A stretch of DNA of 64,000 bases from Cyanophora paradoxa (taxonomy: Eukaryota > Glaucocystophyceae > Cyanophorales > Cyanophoraceae). A program made the translations under genes and the position numbers. The stretch covers positions 1-64,000 of the forward strand of contig QPMI01000191.1 of the NCBI GenBank assembly GCA_004431415.1. The letters run 5' to 3'. The notes beneath the pieces are model-generated. The model searched no databases. It saw nothing but the letters and a program-made list of their open reading frames with translations, and had not been told where the DNA came from. Within the stretch, counting starts at the first letter, position 1. Every line of letters begins with the position of its first letter. Below, piece after piece: positions 27,813 through 39,397 of the stretch.

Positions 27813-30800
27813 ATGTTTCGCGGGAGTTGCAGATTGCACGTCGCCCTCGCACGCCCAGCATGGCCTCGATTCGCGCTCGCGGACCCGCGCGCTGGTCACC
27901 CGGCGCACGCCGCGGCGATCGCCGGCCGCAGCTCGTTTCTCGGGGAAAGGCGCGGCCTCCCGGCGGGCCTATCTCCCTCCCGCCTCGTCGCCTGGCCGCT
28001 GCAGCGCGAGCTGGGAATGAGGCTGGTGCGGACGCGGGTGCTCGAGGCACGGCAGACGCGAGCGGCGGCGTCCCCTGGCAAGGAAGCTTCGGCCGAGAAG
28101 CGGGCTGGCGGCGGGAAGGCGCTGGTGATTGTCGAGTCGCCGACGAAAGCGAAGACGATCAGCAAGTTTCTGCCCAAGGGCCGCTACGTCGTGCAGGCGT
28201 GCTACGGGCACATCCGGGACCTACCGAAGACGGCGAAGGACGTGCCGGCGGAGGCGAAGGGGACGGCGTGGGGGACGCTGGGGGTGAACGTGGAGGCCGA
28301 CTTCGAGCCGCTCTACATCGTGCCGGCGGAGAAGAAGAAGGTGCTGGGGGAGCTGAGGCGGGAGCTGAAGGAGGCGGACGAGCTGATCCTGGCGACGGAC
28401 GAGGACCGCGAGGGGGAGGCCATCTCCTGGCACCTCTGCGACGTCCTCCGCCCCGCCGTCCCCGTCAAGCGCATGGTCCCCGCCCGCCCCGCCCCGCCCC
28501 GCCCCGCCCGGCGCCGAGCGCGGGCAGGTCTTCCACGAGATCACGGAGCGGGCGATCAAGGAGGCCCTGGGGGCCTTCCGCGACATCGACATGAACCTCG
28601 TCCACGCCCAGGCCCGCCCCCGCCCCGCCCCGCCCCGCCCTCCCGCCCCCCGAGCCGGGCCCCCGCGCGCAGGAGGCGCGCCGGATCATCGATCGGCTGG
28701 CGGGGTACACGGTGTCGCCGGTGCTGTGGCGCAAGATCGCGCCGGGGCTCTCGGCGGGGCGCGTGCAGTCGGTCGCCCTGAAGCTGCTCGTCGACCGCGA
28801 GGCGCAGCGCCTCGCCTTCCGCTCCGCCGAGTTCTGGGACCTCGCCGCCGCCCTCGCCCCCGCCCCCGGCCCCGGCCCCGGCCCCGCCCCGCCGCCCGCC
28901 CCAGGCCCTTCCCCGCCGTCCTCACCCACCTCGACGGCCGCCGGTGCCCTCCCCCGCCCGCCCCGCCCCGTTGGCGGCTCAGGCGGGGGGCGGGCAGGCT
29001 GGTGAGCGGGAAGGACTTCAGCTCGGAGGGGAAGCTGGAGAAGGCGGCGGCGCAGGCGGGGGCGGTGCTGCTCGACGAGGCGGGGGCGCGGGCGCTCGCC
29101 GCGGAGCTCGCCGCGGCCGGCAACGAGTGGCGGGTGCAGGAGGTGGCGCAGCGGGACGGGCGGCGCGGCCCCGCGGCGCCCTTCGTCACCTCGACGCTCC
29201 AGCAGGAGGCGAACAGGAAGCTCGGCCTGTCCGCCAAGGAGACCATGCGGACCGCGCAGGTACCGGCGGCCCTCGCCCCCGGGTCGCGCCGCTGGCAGCT
29301 CGCGCTCTGACGCCCCCCCCCCAGGAGCTGTACGAGAGCGGGCTGATCACGTACATGCGGACGGACAGCCCCTCGCTCTCCCCGGAGGCCCTCGAGGCCG
29401 CCCGCGCCTCCGCCCGCGCCCTCTACGGCCCCGCCTGCCTCCCGCGGGCGGCCCGCACCTACGCGGCGCGCAAGGCGAAGGGCGCCCAGGAGGCGCACGA
29501 GGCGATTCGGCCGGCGGTGGGGCCGGCGGGGACCTTCGCCTCGCCGAGGGAGACGGGCCTGCAGGGGCGCCCCCTCGCCCTCTACGAGCTCGTCTGGATG
29601 CGCACCGTCGCCTCCCAGGCGCGCCCCCCGCCCTCCCGCAGCCCCGCCCCGCGCCCCCCGCGCTCACCGCGGGGCCGGCAGATGATCGACGCGCGCTTCA
29701 AGTTCACGACGGTGACGGTGGCGGCCGGCCCGGCGGGGCGGGCGCCGGCGCGGGCGACCTTCCGCGCCTCGGGCAAGGTCATCGAGGAGGCCGGCTTCCT
29801 GCGGGCGTACGCCGAGGGCAGGGAGGAGGAGGGCGAGGAGGCGGACGGGGAGAGCCTGCTGCCCCCGCTCGCCCCGGGCGACCGCCTCGCCCCCAGCGAG
29901 CTCGCCCCCAAGGTCCACCGCACCCAGCCGCCCCCGCGCTTCTCCGAGGTGCCCCGCCCCGCCCGCCGCGCCGGCTCCGCCCTCGCGCGCGGGCTGGATG
30001 CGAGGGCGTGGGGCGGGGCAGGCGCGGCTGGTGGAGGAGCTGGAGAAGCAGGGCGTGGGGCGCCCCTCGACGTACGCCTCGATCATCGACACCGTGCTCG
30101 AGCGTGGCTACGCTGTGCGCGAGGCGGGCGGGCGCGCGCTGGCCCCGACCCTCGTCGCCTTCGCCGTCTCGGGGCTCCTCTCGCGCCACTTCGGGGACCT
30201 CGTCGACCCCGGTGCCCGCCCCAGCCCCAGCCCGCCCGCATCGCCCGCGCCCGCCCCGGGCCCGCTGACGGGGCGCGGCGGCGCCCCGCAGCGTTCACCT
30301 CTGAGATGGAGTCGCACCTCGACGAGATCGCCGCCGGGCAGCGGCCCCACGCTGCCTACCTCCACGACTACTTCCTGTCCGCCCCCCCGCCCCCCCGCAG
30401 GCCCTGTCCCGCGCTGAGCGGGGCGGGCAGCGGGGAGCGGGGCCTGAAGCGGATGGTGGAGGAGGCGGAGCCCGGAATCGACACGCTGACGGCGCGGCGG
30501 CTGGACCTGCTGCTCCCCGCCCTGCGCGACTCGGGCTTCCAGGTCCTCGTCAACAAGTACGGGCCCTACCTGCAGACCGACGTCGGCGGCAAGCGGGTCG
30601 TGGCCTCGCTGCCGGCCGTCCTCTCCCCCGCGGAGCTCACCCCGGAGATCGTCCAGCGCGCCCTCGAGAACGCCGCCCAGGGCCCGCAGCCGATCGGGAC
30701 GGACCCCGCCTCGCGCCTCCCCGTCTACATCCTCGTCGGGCAGTACGGCCCCTACGTGCAGCTCGGCACCGCCGACGACGCCGAGAAGCCGCGGCGGGCC

Positions 30801-31644
30801 AGCGTGCCCCGCGGCATGTCCGTCGAGGCCGTCGACCTCCCCACCGCCCTCCGCCTCCTCTCCCTGCCCCGCTCCCTCGGGGCGCACCCGGGGACGGGCA
30901 AGGAGGTCGTCGCCAACACGGGGCCCTTCGGGCCGTACCTCTCGCACGACGGCCTCTCGTGCCCGCTCCCCGCGGGGGACTCGCCGTACGAGGTGGGCAT
31001 GGAGCGCGCCCTGGAGCTCCTCGCCGCCCTCCAGAAGCGCATCGCCCTCGAGTTCCCCCACCCCGACGACGCCGCCCCCGTCCGCGTCATGACCTCCCGG
31101 CCCGCCCCCGCCCCCGCCCCGCCCCTGCGCTCCCTCTCGCTGACGGCGCGCAGGCTCGGGGTGACGCTGCGGCACAACAAGACGGTGGTGAAGCTGCCGC
31201 GGGGCACCGACGTGGCGTCCATCGGGCGCGAGGAGGCCCTCGCCGCCATCGCCCAGGCCGAGGGCGCCAAGCCGTGCGCCCCCTCGCCCCCGCCCCCAGC
31301 TCTGAAGGCGTCCCCTCACGGCGCTCCGCAGAAGCGGCTCGCGCAGGGGCAAGGCCGCGCAGGCCGCACCGGAGGCGGCGACAGCCACCCCTGCAGCGCG
31401 CGGCCGCACGAAAGCTGCGGGGTCGGCTGCAGCCGCCCCGAGAAAGGCCCGCTCGACGACCACCCGCAAGGCCGCCGCCGCCGCGGGGGACGGCGAGGCG
31501 GCACCCAAGGCGCCCAGGGCAGCCAGGAGCGCATCGGAGCCGGCTGCGGCTGCAGGGGCGCGGCGGCGGCGCAGCACCACTGCAGCGGATGCGGAGCCCA
31601 CCCGGGAACTGCCGCCCTCCCCCGCCCGCGGCCGCTTCCTGTAG
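27813..31644 (+). CDS. topA: Type IA DNA topoisomerase I, bacterial type, organelle-targeted
   Basis: The N-terminus [20 protein letters not shown] and about 90 further Ala/Arg-rich residues form a likely plastid or mitochondrial presequence. The TOPRIM domain follows: [30 protein letters not shown], and the metal site [16 protein letters not shown]. Then [34 protein letters not shown] and [20 protein letters not shown]. The active-site Tyr lies in [29 protein letters not shown] and [20 protein letters not shown] follow. The C-terminal repeats ([39 protein letters not shown]) are the non-zinc type of actinobacteria and some plastid lineages. A Lys/Ala-rich histone-like tail ends at 31,644. 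At least nine introns, for example 28476-28527 (GT-AG) and 28612-28672 (GC-AG). It relaxes negative supercoils in organelle DNA. Confidence 0.9.
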
Positions 31645-31909
31645 CCGCCAGCTGTGAATTCGAATAACTCCACATCTGATGATCGGGCAGAATTGCGGAA
31701 TTTGATCGCCGAGTCGGTCTCTCCGCTGCTAACCACAGCTGCAGCTTGCGTAGCGCTGCGCATGCAGATCTAGACTTGATCATGAAAGGAAATTGAACTT
31801 GATCATCAAATGCGCAAGGCTCCAAGGCCCCCGTTCGAATCCTCTCGCGGTCTCTTTCAGGCCGCGCCTTCCGGGCGGAAGCTGCGCGTGCGGGAGCATC
31901 GAAGCAGCC

Positions 31910-34086
31910 ATGGCGTCGCTCTTCGAAAGCATCCAGGTAAAATCGCGTGTGTGTTTGCGCCGACCTCCTCGTTGCTCTCTGAGGCGCGCGGTACGCACAA
32001 CGGCGCAGCAAGTCGCGAGTGGCTTCGGCAAGCAGGACATGGTGATGATCCGCCGAGCTCGCCGCCGCGCAGCGGCGTAGCTCATCGCGCCCGCGCAGGA
32101 CCTGCCCATCGACATCAACCTGAACAAGATGCTAGGTGCGGCCGTCTGCCGAGCAGGCAGCGTCGATGCCAACACGATGCGCGGCAGATTGGCTCGTCGA
32201 CCGGCGGAAGGTTTCGGCAAAGTGGCAGCAGTCGATTAAAGTGGCGCAGGCGAAGGCCGCGGCGGCGCTGCAGATGCTTCCTAAGGAGCTGAACGTGCAC
32301 CCCGAGGGCGCCCGTGCGTGGGCTCTTCGCGCGCTGCAGGCCGCGAGCTGAGACGGGGCGCGGCGCAGCGCTCACCTACGTGGACTGCGCGCGCATCCAG
32401 GCGACGCTGAAGGCGCTGCCGTCAGCGCAGCAGCCGGCGTGGAGGACGATGCGGGCGTGGGCGGACGTGCTGCGCACCTACGAGAAGGAGGGCCTGCACC
32501 TCGCGGAGGGCACCTCGATCCTCGTGCAGAACGTCTCCTACGAGATCCCCTTCGTGAAGAAGACGATCGCCAAGTGCGCCAAGGAGCTCGAGGAGCTCGA
32601 CAGGCGCGAGGTCGACCTCAACAAGGCCGCCGCCCTCGCCGACAAGAAGTTCAAGGAGCTCTGCGACAAGCTCCGCATCGCCGTGCGCGCCGCCAGGCCC
32701 GCCGCCGCGCGCGGCCCCGCCGCCCACGCTGGGGCGCAGGGCGAGAAGCCGCGGGCGGAGCTGGTGGCGTGCGTGGCGGAGCTGCCCGGGATCTGCGAGG
32801 CGACGGCGCGGGCGATTGCGGGGCAGCCGATCCGCGAGGCGCGCGCCCTGTACGACGGCTTCGTCAACACCGTCGTCCTCGAGCAGGCGCCGCCGCACCC
32901 CGGCCCGCCCCCGGCCGGCAGCGCTGACGCGGCGCGCAGGCGGCGGGCAAGCGGGGGGCGTCGCTGCCGACGCTGGGGCACATCGCGGACCACCTGGAGG
33001 AGGTCGTCCAGGCCTCCGCCTCGGCCGGTCTCCCGTGCGCCGGCCTCCGCGCCCCCGGAGCTCATCTGACGCCCAGCAGCGCCTCCGAGGCCTCCGCGTC
33101 GGGTCCGAGCATCGACTGGGGAGACGGCGGCGGCGGCGGCGGCGGCGGCGGGGCGAACATCGATTGGGGCATCGAGACGACGGGCGGGAGCGGGGGCGGC
33201 GGCGGCGCCACCATCGACTGGGGCATCACCAGCGAGGGCGGCGAGGGCGGCAGCGGCGGCGGGGCGGGGCCGAGCATCGACTGGGGCATCACCAGCGACG
33301 GCGGCGCGGGGGAGGCGCCCAAGGAGATCGGCATCGACTGGGGCGAGGGGGCGGGCGGGGCGGAGGCCCCCGCGGCGCCCGCTGCGGCGGGGCCGGCGGG
33401 GAAGAAGTCGCTTGACGCGGCCGAGTTCCGCGCGGCGGCCATCGACGAGCTCCTCGAGGTGCCGGCCCCGCCGGGTCCCGCCCCGCGCGCTCTGAGCGGC
33501 GCCCGCAGCTCCAGGCGTTCCTGCGGCAGCGGAGCGCGGAGCTGGAGGGGAAGGGGGACGCGGCGACGCAGGCGGCGGCGGAGCAGCTGCAGATGCACCT
33601 GCTGAACCGGGCGTCGAGCATCGCGCCGGCGGTGCTGCAGCACGACCACGCGCCGTCCGTCGCCGCGTACCGCGCCGCCGTCGACGCCGCGCTTGCCGCC
33701 ATCGACGGCGCCCACGCCCGCCACGTCCTCCTCGTCCGCGGCTCCTCCAAGTGCCCCCGCGCCCCCGGCCCCGGCCCGCCCCGCCCGTCACGGCGTCCCT
33801 CACGCGCGCGGGGCGCCGCAGGTACGTCGACCGGCTGGTGGCGAGCGTCGAGCAGGCCAAGGCGCAGGGCGGCAAGCTGCGGGCGATGGCGGCCGGGCTC
33901 TCGCAGAAGCGCGGCGAGGTGCAGGCGCGCAACCGGGCCGCGCAGCCGCAGCTCGAGGCGCTTCTGGGGGCGACGCGGCAGCTCAAGGGCGCCCTCGAGC
34001 AGCAGATCTCCGCCATGTACCACGGGCGCGTCGTCCACATCATCGGCGAGATCAACACCCTCCTCGCCGCAGCCCCCCCCTCGTGA
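31910..34086 (+). CDS. CDK5RAP3: CDK5RAP3/C53 homologue with five IDWG motifs
   Basis: Exon 1 MASLFESIQ, then DLPIDINLNKML and DWLVDRRKVSAKWQQSIKVA match the family start. Continuing helices: RTMRAWADVLRTYEKEGLHL, NVSYEIPFVKKTIAKCAKEL, REARALYDGFVNTVVLE. The disordered middle carries five IDWG motifs (at about 33,113, 33,161, 33,209, 33,278 and 33,332) in Gly-rich spacers. The C-terminal helical part runs LDAAEFRAAAIDELLEV to HGRVVHIIGEINTLLAA and a stop at 34,084-34,086. In plants and animals C53 acts with UFL1/DDRGK1 in UFMylation of ER-stalled ribosomes and ER-phagy; IDWG is its shuffled ATG8/UFM1-interacting motif. About seven short introns. Confidence 0.85.
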
Positions 34087-34224
34087 CTCCAAGCAAGCCA
34101 AGGCACTTGACTTTGTGTTTACAGGGAAAGGGGGTCGCCGGGGAGTGAGAGTGGGAGGGTGCCCCCAAGGGCATGGACGGGGGGCGCGAGGGGCGGGGCG
34201 GGGCGGGGCGGGGCGGGGGGCTCA

Positions 34225-36975
34225 GTTGTAGGCGACGATCTCGCGGCAGATGAGTTCCATGTCGGAGATGTAGTTGACGCGCTCGGCGGCGATCACGCCG
34301 CACTTGACCCGCGACTCGTCTTGCCACATCTCGCTCTTCGCCCGGATCTGCCCCGCCGAGTGAGGCCTGCGCGCGGCGAGCGCTCGGCGCCGGAGCGGTG
34401 CCGGCCGGACCTTCATGGTGAGGCGCTTGAAGAGGCAGTCCTGGATGAGCTGCGCGTACTGCACGGGGTTCTGCCGCCGCGTGAGGTGTCCGCCTTCGCT
34501 CGGGCGGGGCGGCGGCTGGCGCACCGCCTCCTTGATCTCGTTGAGCTCGCCGGCGGAGATGCCGAAGATCAGGTTGCCCTCCGTGTCGTACGCACTGATC
34601 ATCTGCGCCGCCGTGTGGTCCGCCGCGCCCATGTTCAGGATGTACCTGCCCAGGCGTTGGCGATGGACCGCCGAGCGGCCGGAGGGGCTGGCGGAGCGAA
34701 GGGGGTTGGGCACCTGTAGATCGGCGCGTCGAACCAGTTGTTGCACTTCTCGCAGCGCCAGCGGCCCTGGGACTGGTCGAAGATGAGCTTCTTCTTGCAG
34801 TCACCGTTCTGCAGGGCGGGCCCCTGGTGAGCCTCGAAGCGAACAGAGCGGGGGAGGCAGGGATGCCGCACGTTGCCCGGGCACGACGGGTAGTAGTGGT
34901 TGCTGTCGGGGCGGATGCTGGCGATGTAGGCGCGCGCCACGAAGACATCCGGCTGCGGTGCGGTTAGATGCGGGGCGCGAAGCCGGCGGCGGGGCGGGGC
35001 GGGACGCGCCTTCTCCTTGAGGCCGAGGCCTTCGTCGGCGACAGCGGAGAGGGGCTTGCGGGGGTCCGTGGGGCGGATCGCCGAGCCGCCGCCGCCGCCC
35101 TGCGCCGCCGACAGGGACGCGACCGCGCCGGCGCCGCCGTTCTGGTCCCACCAGCTCCGCAGCTCGAACGCCTCGGGCCGGTCCGGATCGAACTCCACCT
35201 GCGAGTCGTTGAGGGTCGACAGCGACTTGCCTGAGCACGCCGGCGGCGTCAGGCGCTGCTCGAGTAGGGAGGCGGGGCGCCGCTGGGCAGGACCGTTGTA
35301 GTCAGAGATCTTGCAGCTCTTGACGGCGATGACCGGCTGGCGGCCCTGCAGCTCGTCCCACTCGGGCATCTTGGCCCGCTCCCCCCAGAACGTCAGCGTG
35401 ATCGCGCGCCTGCCGGACCCCTCGCTCAGCGCCGCCTCGGGAAAAGGGATCCGGGGGCGCGAGCGTGCCCCGACTGGTCCGCGATCTCGATGTCGCGCTT
35501 GATGAGGTCCTTCCCGTCCTTCCGCGACTTGAGCTCCTGAAGCTGCCGCACGTCCTTCACCACGGCCAGCACATCTGCGCGCTCCCGTCGGCCCGTGCGC
35601 TTCAGGAGCTGGGCCCCCGGGCGCGAACGCACCGACGAGTTTGTTGGCCTCGATATTCTCGATGTTGGCGATCGGCACGAACTTGTAGTTGATGCGAGGG
35701 ATGGAGTCCGCAGAGCCGTCGGAGACCTGATGAGGGGTAAGGAAGGGGCGAAAAGAGGGCGCAGCGAGCGGGGCAGAGCGGCGGGGTGCACCAGCTCGAT
35801 CAGGGAGTTCTGGTCGAGGGTCATCTCGTACTCGCAGTTCGTGCGGTTAAAGCGCTTGTCTGCAACCTTGATCTGGCCCTTCTGGATAGAGTAGACCTGC
35901 GCAAGGCCTAAGCAGCCGCGCGGAACAGCCGCGCCGCGCGAACGCCGACCTTGTTCACTTCGATGACATCATACCACTTCTTGACGCCTTCTGTGAAGAA
36001 TGTGGCGCGCATTTCGCCGCCCTGAACGACCAGATAGGCTCAGAAGGAGAAAGGATCGGAGAAAAAGAAGAAGGAAGGAAAGAACCTGGTCGTCGAGCAT
36101 CTCGATATTGAACATTTGGCCGGAGCCGCGCTGATTGTTCCAGTTTCGGATTGCGCTCTTGTTCGTGATACGGACGCGGATGTTCCAGCGCGCGTTGTAC
36201 GGCGAAAGCGCTGAAATCGGCGTGAAGTTGCCAGACGGCATACCGGAGCTCTGAGCGATCGGGCGGCTTGGGTTCGCCCTGCGCAAGCGATCAGGGCAAT
36301 GCAGGCAACAAAAAAGGCGAAAAGCTTGCACCCGCCATACGGTGCCGTGCTCCGCTGAGTCGGCGCGGGGGCTTGCGGCTGTGTGCGTGGAGGCTGCGCC
36401 GCAGCGGGACGCTGCTGCTGTTGCTGTTGCGGAGCGGCACCCGAGCCCGCACTGGATACGTCCTTCTCGAACGTCGCGGGATTGCCGATCTTATGGTCAC
36501 ACCTGCCGACGGGCGTGTAGCGAAGGACGATGATTACGCTGCCGAGGCACTCAGCAACGTCATGAAGCAGTCAGAGAAGCGACGTACCGGCGGTTCTGGA
36601 TCAGGTTTGCGACGTGCTCCTCTAGAACGAGGACATCGTAAAGTCGGAGCGTCTCGTCGAGCACGTTTTGGTTCAGCTGCGTCGCCAACATGCCCTGCGA
36701 GCAGTGCACGCCATCGGATATCACGATCCTGCGGGGCAGCGCCGCGCGGCGCATCATCAACTCAGTTGAACATGCACTTTCGCGCTGGCGCCATCCGAGG
36801 GGCGCTTGGCCTTGAAGTTGAAACATGCGCACCGATAACGTTCAAGAGCGTTACTCGTCGGTGCGACCTTCTTGATGTCGACGACCTGCAAGGTCGGCCG
36901 CAAGGTTGTGTCTCCGACGCCGACGATCTGATTGATTGCACCCGCGCTGAGCTGGTAGGCCATGGCGGAACGCAA
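34225..36975 (-). CDS. RPA1: Replication protein A large subunit (RPA70)
   Basis: Spliced. N-terminal OB fold (DBD-F): MAYQLSAGAINQIVGVGDTT, LRPTLQVVDIKKV, then GMLATQLNQNVLDETLRLYD. A Gln/Pro linker follows. DBD-A: FTPISALSPYNARWNIRVRI, TNKSAIRNWNNQRGSGQMFN. DBD-B: RINYKFVPIANIENIEANKL, VLAVVKDVRQLQELKSRKDG, ITLTFWGERAKMPEWDELQG. DBD-C: VFVARAYIASIRPDSNHYYP with zinc cysteines SCP...GDCKKKLIFDQ...RCEKCNNWFD (a 52-base intron separates the first two), then ILNMGAADHTAAQMISAYDT, ending ISDMELICREIVAYN. Order and length match RPA70. It coats single-stranded DNA in nuclear replication and repair. Confidence 0.92.
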
Positions 36976-37447
36976 CGATTCGCCCCGGGACGCTCAGTGG
37001 GCGGGAAATCGGAAGCGCTGGGTTTAAAACCGAAACGTCTGTACCCCAGTCTGGGGGGTTCCTGGGTACAGAAGATACTAGGGTGAGCAACGCTAGGCCA
37101 CAAGATAGGTCCGACGCCGCCGACAGCGGTTCGCTGATCGCTCATCGAGCAGGCTTTACGGTCGCGGTGTGGGTCGCCTCATCTTTGGCAGCCCGAAGAC
37201 GCTCGATTGCTCGATTCAGCCCAACAGAGTCGCTCTTCAATCACTTGGAGCGTCCGTTGTAGCCGGTGCGCAAACGTGCGAGCGCGGCCCGGGTGCTGCG
37301 CCTCGGATCCGGCGCGACCCTGTGGCCCGGGGCCCGCGCGAGCCTGTGCCCCAGTGCAGCCCCACACACGAGCGCTTGCTAGCATTCAAGCACTTGTTCT
37401 TATAGCTTAAATGGCGCAGGTGTCAAGGCCGCGCAACGCCCGCGCTC
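36976..37447. other. Intergenic, no gene
   Basis: Shared upstream region of RPA1 (minus) and the small membrane protein gene (plus). No exon recognised. Confidence 0.3.
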
Positions 37448-38100
37448 ATGCCGACGGCCCGTCAAATAGCGAACGCGGGCTTCCTCGTCCACGCCTGCAT
37501 CTCCCTGTACAACGCGGGCTCTTGCTTCTCGCGGACCCTGTTGCAGAAGTGCGCCAGGCTGCTTGCTCTATGGTTACCTGATCGGCGACTCACTGATGCA
37601 TCAGGGAAGGGCCCTCCTTCGATGTTTTCCTAATTTTTGGTTGGCACCTCGCGCGCTTCCTGGCGCCCCACGTCTGCTGAACGCCGTCCTTCAGGCTTTT
37701 TCCTGCTAGGGCTCACCGGGACGGGGTTCGCCGCCTGGTGGGAGGAGGACGTGCGCGCTTCAAAAACCTTTCTCGCCCTCGCCGGCTCGCTGAGGGCGCC
37801 GGGCGGGGCCAGAACGACAAGACGAAGGACGTGTCGTCGACGCTGTGCATCGTGTACCACGCGGGAGCCCTCGTCATTGGCGTCATCGTACTCGGGGAGG
37901 ACCTGTACTGGAAGGCGCCTGCGCCTCGCCGCGCTGCGCCGCGCCGGGCATGACCTCTGCGCGCCAGATCCCGGTGAACATCAAGCTGTGGGAGTGGGAG
38001 CTAGCCATCCACTTCGCGCAGCTCGTGTGGATCCTCGTCTGGCGGCGCAACTTCCGCCTCGCCCCGCCCGCCACCCCCAAGGGCGACAAGAAGCAATAGT
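37448..38100 (+). CDS. Small multi-pass membrane protein
   Basis: Exon 1 MPTARQIANAGFLVHACISL joins after a short intron to SAPGCLLYGYLIGDSLMHQG and RALLRCFPN. Later exons give FFLLGLTGTGFAAWWEEDVR, STLCIVYHAGALVIGVIVLG and VNIKLWEWELAIHFAQLVWI with a basic end TPKGDKKQ. Three or four hydrophobic helices in about 180 residues; no family recognised. The C-terminal Lys-rich end could be an ER-retrieval signal (weak). Confidence 0.5.
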
Positions 38101-39150
38101 GCCCCCGCTTACTCTCACTCGTTGGATTCTATTCTTTAAAGAGACGTCGGTTAACGCAGCTCGTTCGTGCCACGGCCCCGCTTCCGCGAGAGGTAGTCCG
38201 CGGAACCGGCCAAGGCGCCCACTCCCGCAGGCTCAGCATTCAAGGGTTCATAACTATGCATTCTGCACACAATCTGATGAGAGGCCTAGGGCCGGGTAAC
38301 TGCTGAATAGCACGAGGAAGAAGCTGCGGGTAAAAAAACGAAGGGGAGAACAGCGTGCAAAAAAAGCTTCCTCAGTTGCAAGGGGAGAACAGCGAGAAAA
38401 AAAAGCGAAATGATCTAATGACAGTATGAGAAGCGAAATGAAGGTGTGCCGCTGAGCGGCTTGGGGGAAGGTGTGCCGCTGAAGCTAGCCTCCAGAAGCG
38501 TGCGGCAACAGCGACAGTCGCGGCTCGGCCCCAGATTGAACAGATCACTCAGCTCTGATTCCCCCAGATGCGCCCAGGGATGGGAGCAGCCGAAGAGCCA
38601 GAAGGGGGAAAGCCGGCCGAGCGCCTGAACTCCTTCGCGGCTCTGGAGGGGGGGCACGCGCGTGTGAGCCTAGCGCGAAGGGATGCATTCGCTAGCGGAT
38701 TCAAAGCCGCACTCCGCCGATGTCTGGCGCCCGTCGTGGATCTGCAGATGCGGCGTGAGCGGCCGTGGGCGGAGGCTTGTGCACGTGCAAGCCGAAAATT
38801 CGCACATCGTGAAACGAAGAATAAGGATTTCGGCCGGGAATGGCGTGGCCGAAGGTCGGCGGAGCTGCTTGAGTCAAGAGATAGTTTGGCCGCGTGTATC
38901 TACGCTCGGGCCGGGCCCCGGAGGGTCAGTGAAGAAGCGTGCCAGCCTGGCGGCGGAGCGTGGCCCCGGCCAGCGTGCGCTCAACCGAGGTGTGCACAAC
39001 TAAAACGACCTATAGCTAACGTCGGCCAAGTTCAATCTAGCGTCGCCGTCCTGGAAGTTGCCACACAGAACGCAGCTAGCAGACCGGTAGGGGCGGCAGA
39101 CAACGCTATGTGGAAACGTTGGCGATATGTGGAAACGAGCTAACGCGCGC
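38101..39150. other. Intergenic, no convincing gene
   Basis: Short A-runs and a repeated AAGGGGAGAACAGCG word at 38,340-38,400, and a repeated GAAGGTGTGCCGCTGA near 38,430-38,480. Long open frames lack protein-like segments. Confidence 0.35.
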
Positions 39151-39237
39151 TCACTTGTGCTGGTACTCGCTGGTGAAGGTAAGCTGGCTTGTGAGGGGCT
39201 GCAGGCCGTAGGGGATCTCGATGGGCGGGCCGGACAT
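39151..39237 (-). other. Possible 28-codon small ORF or orphan exon
   Basis: MSGPPIEIPYGLQPLTSQLT followed by FTSEYQHK and stop. Composition is protein-like, but no further exon on the same strand is found to the right before the S1P lyase start. It may be a micro-protein or the last exon of an unrecognised gene. Confidence 0.2.
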
Positions 39238-39397
39238 GTTAGTGATGCTGGTTATTTTTTTCACTGCGAGCTATCGGCGGAGAGGCGAGGGCTTCGCTAG
39301 ACCTGGCTCTCTCGAATCAGCTGCGTACCCCACACTCACCTTCGTACCCCCTGCATTCGTCGGCAGTGCGGTCGCACGGTCGCAGCGACGTTGCTCG

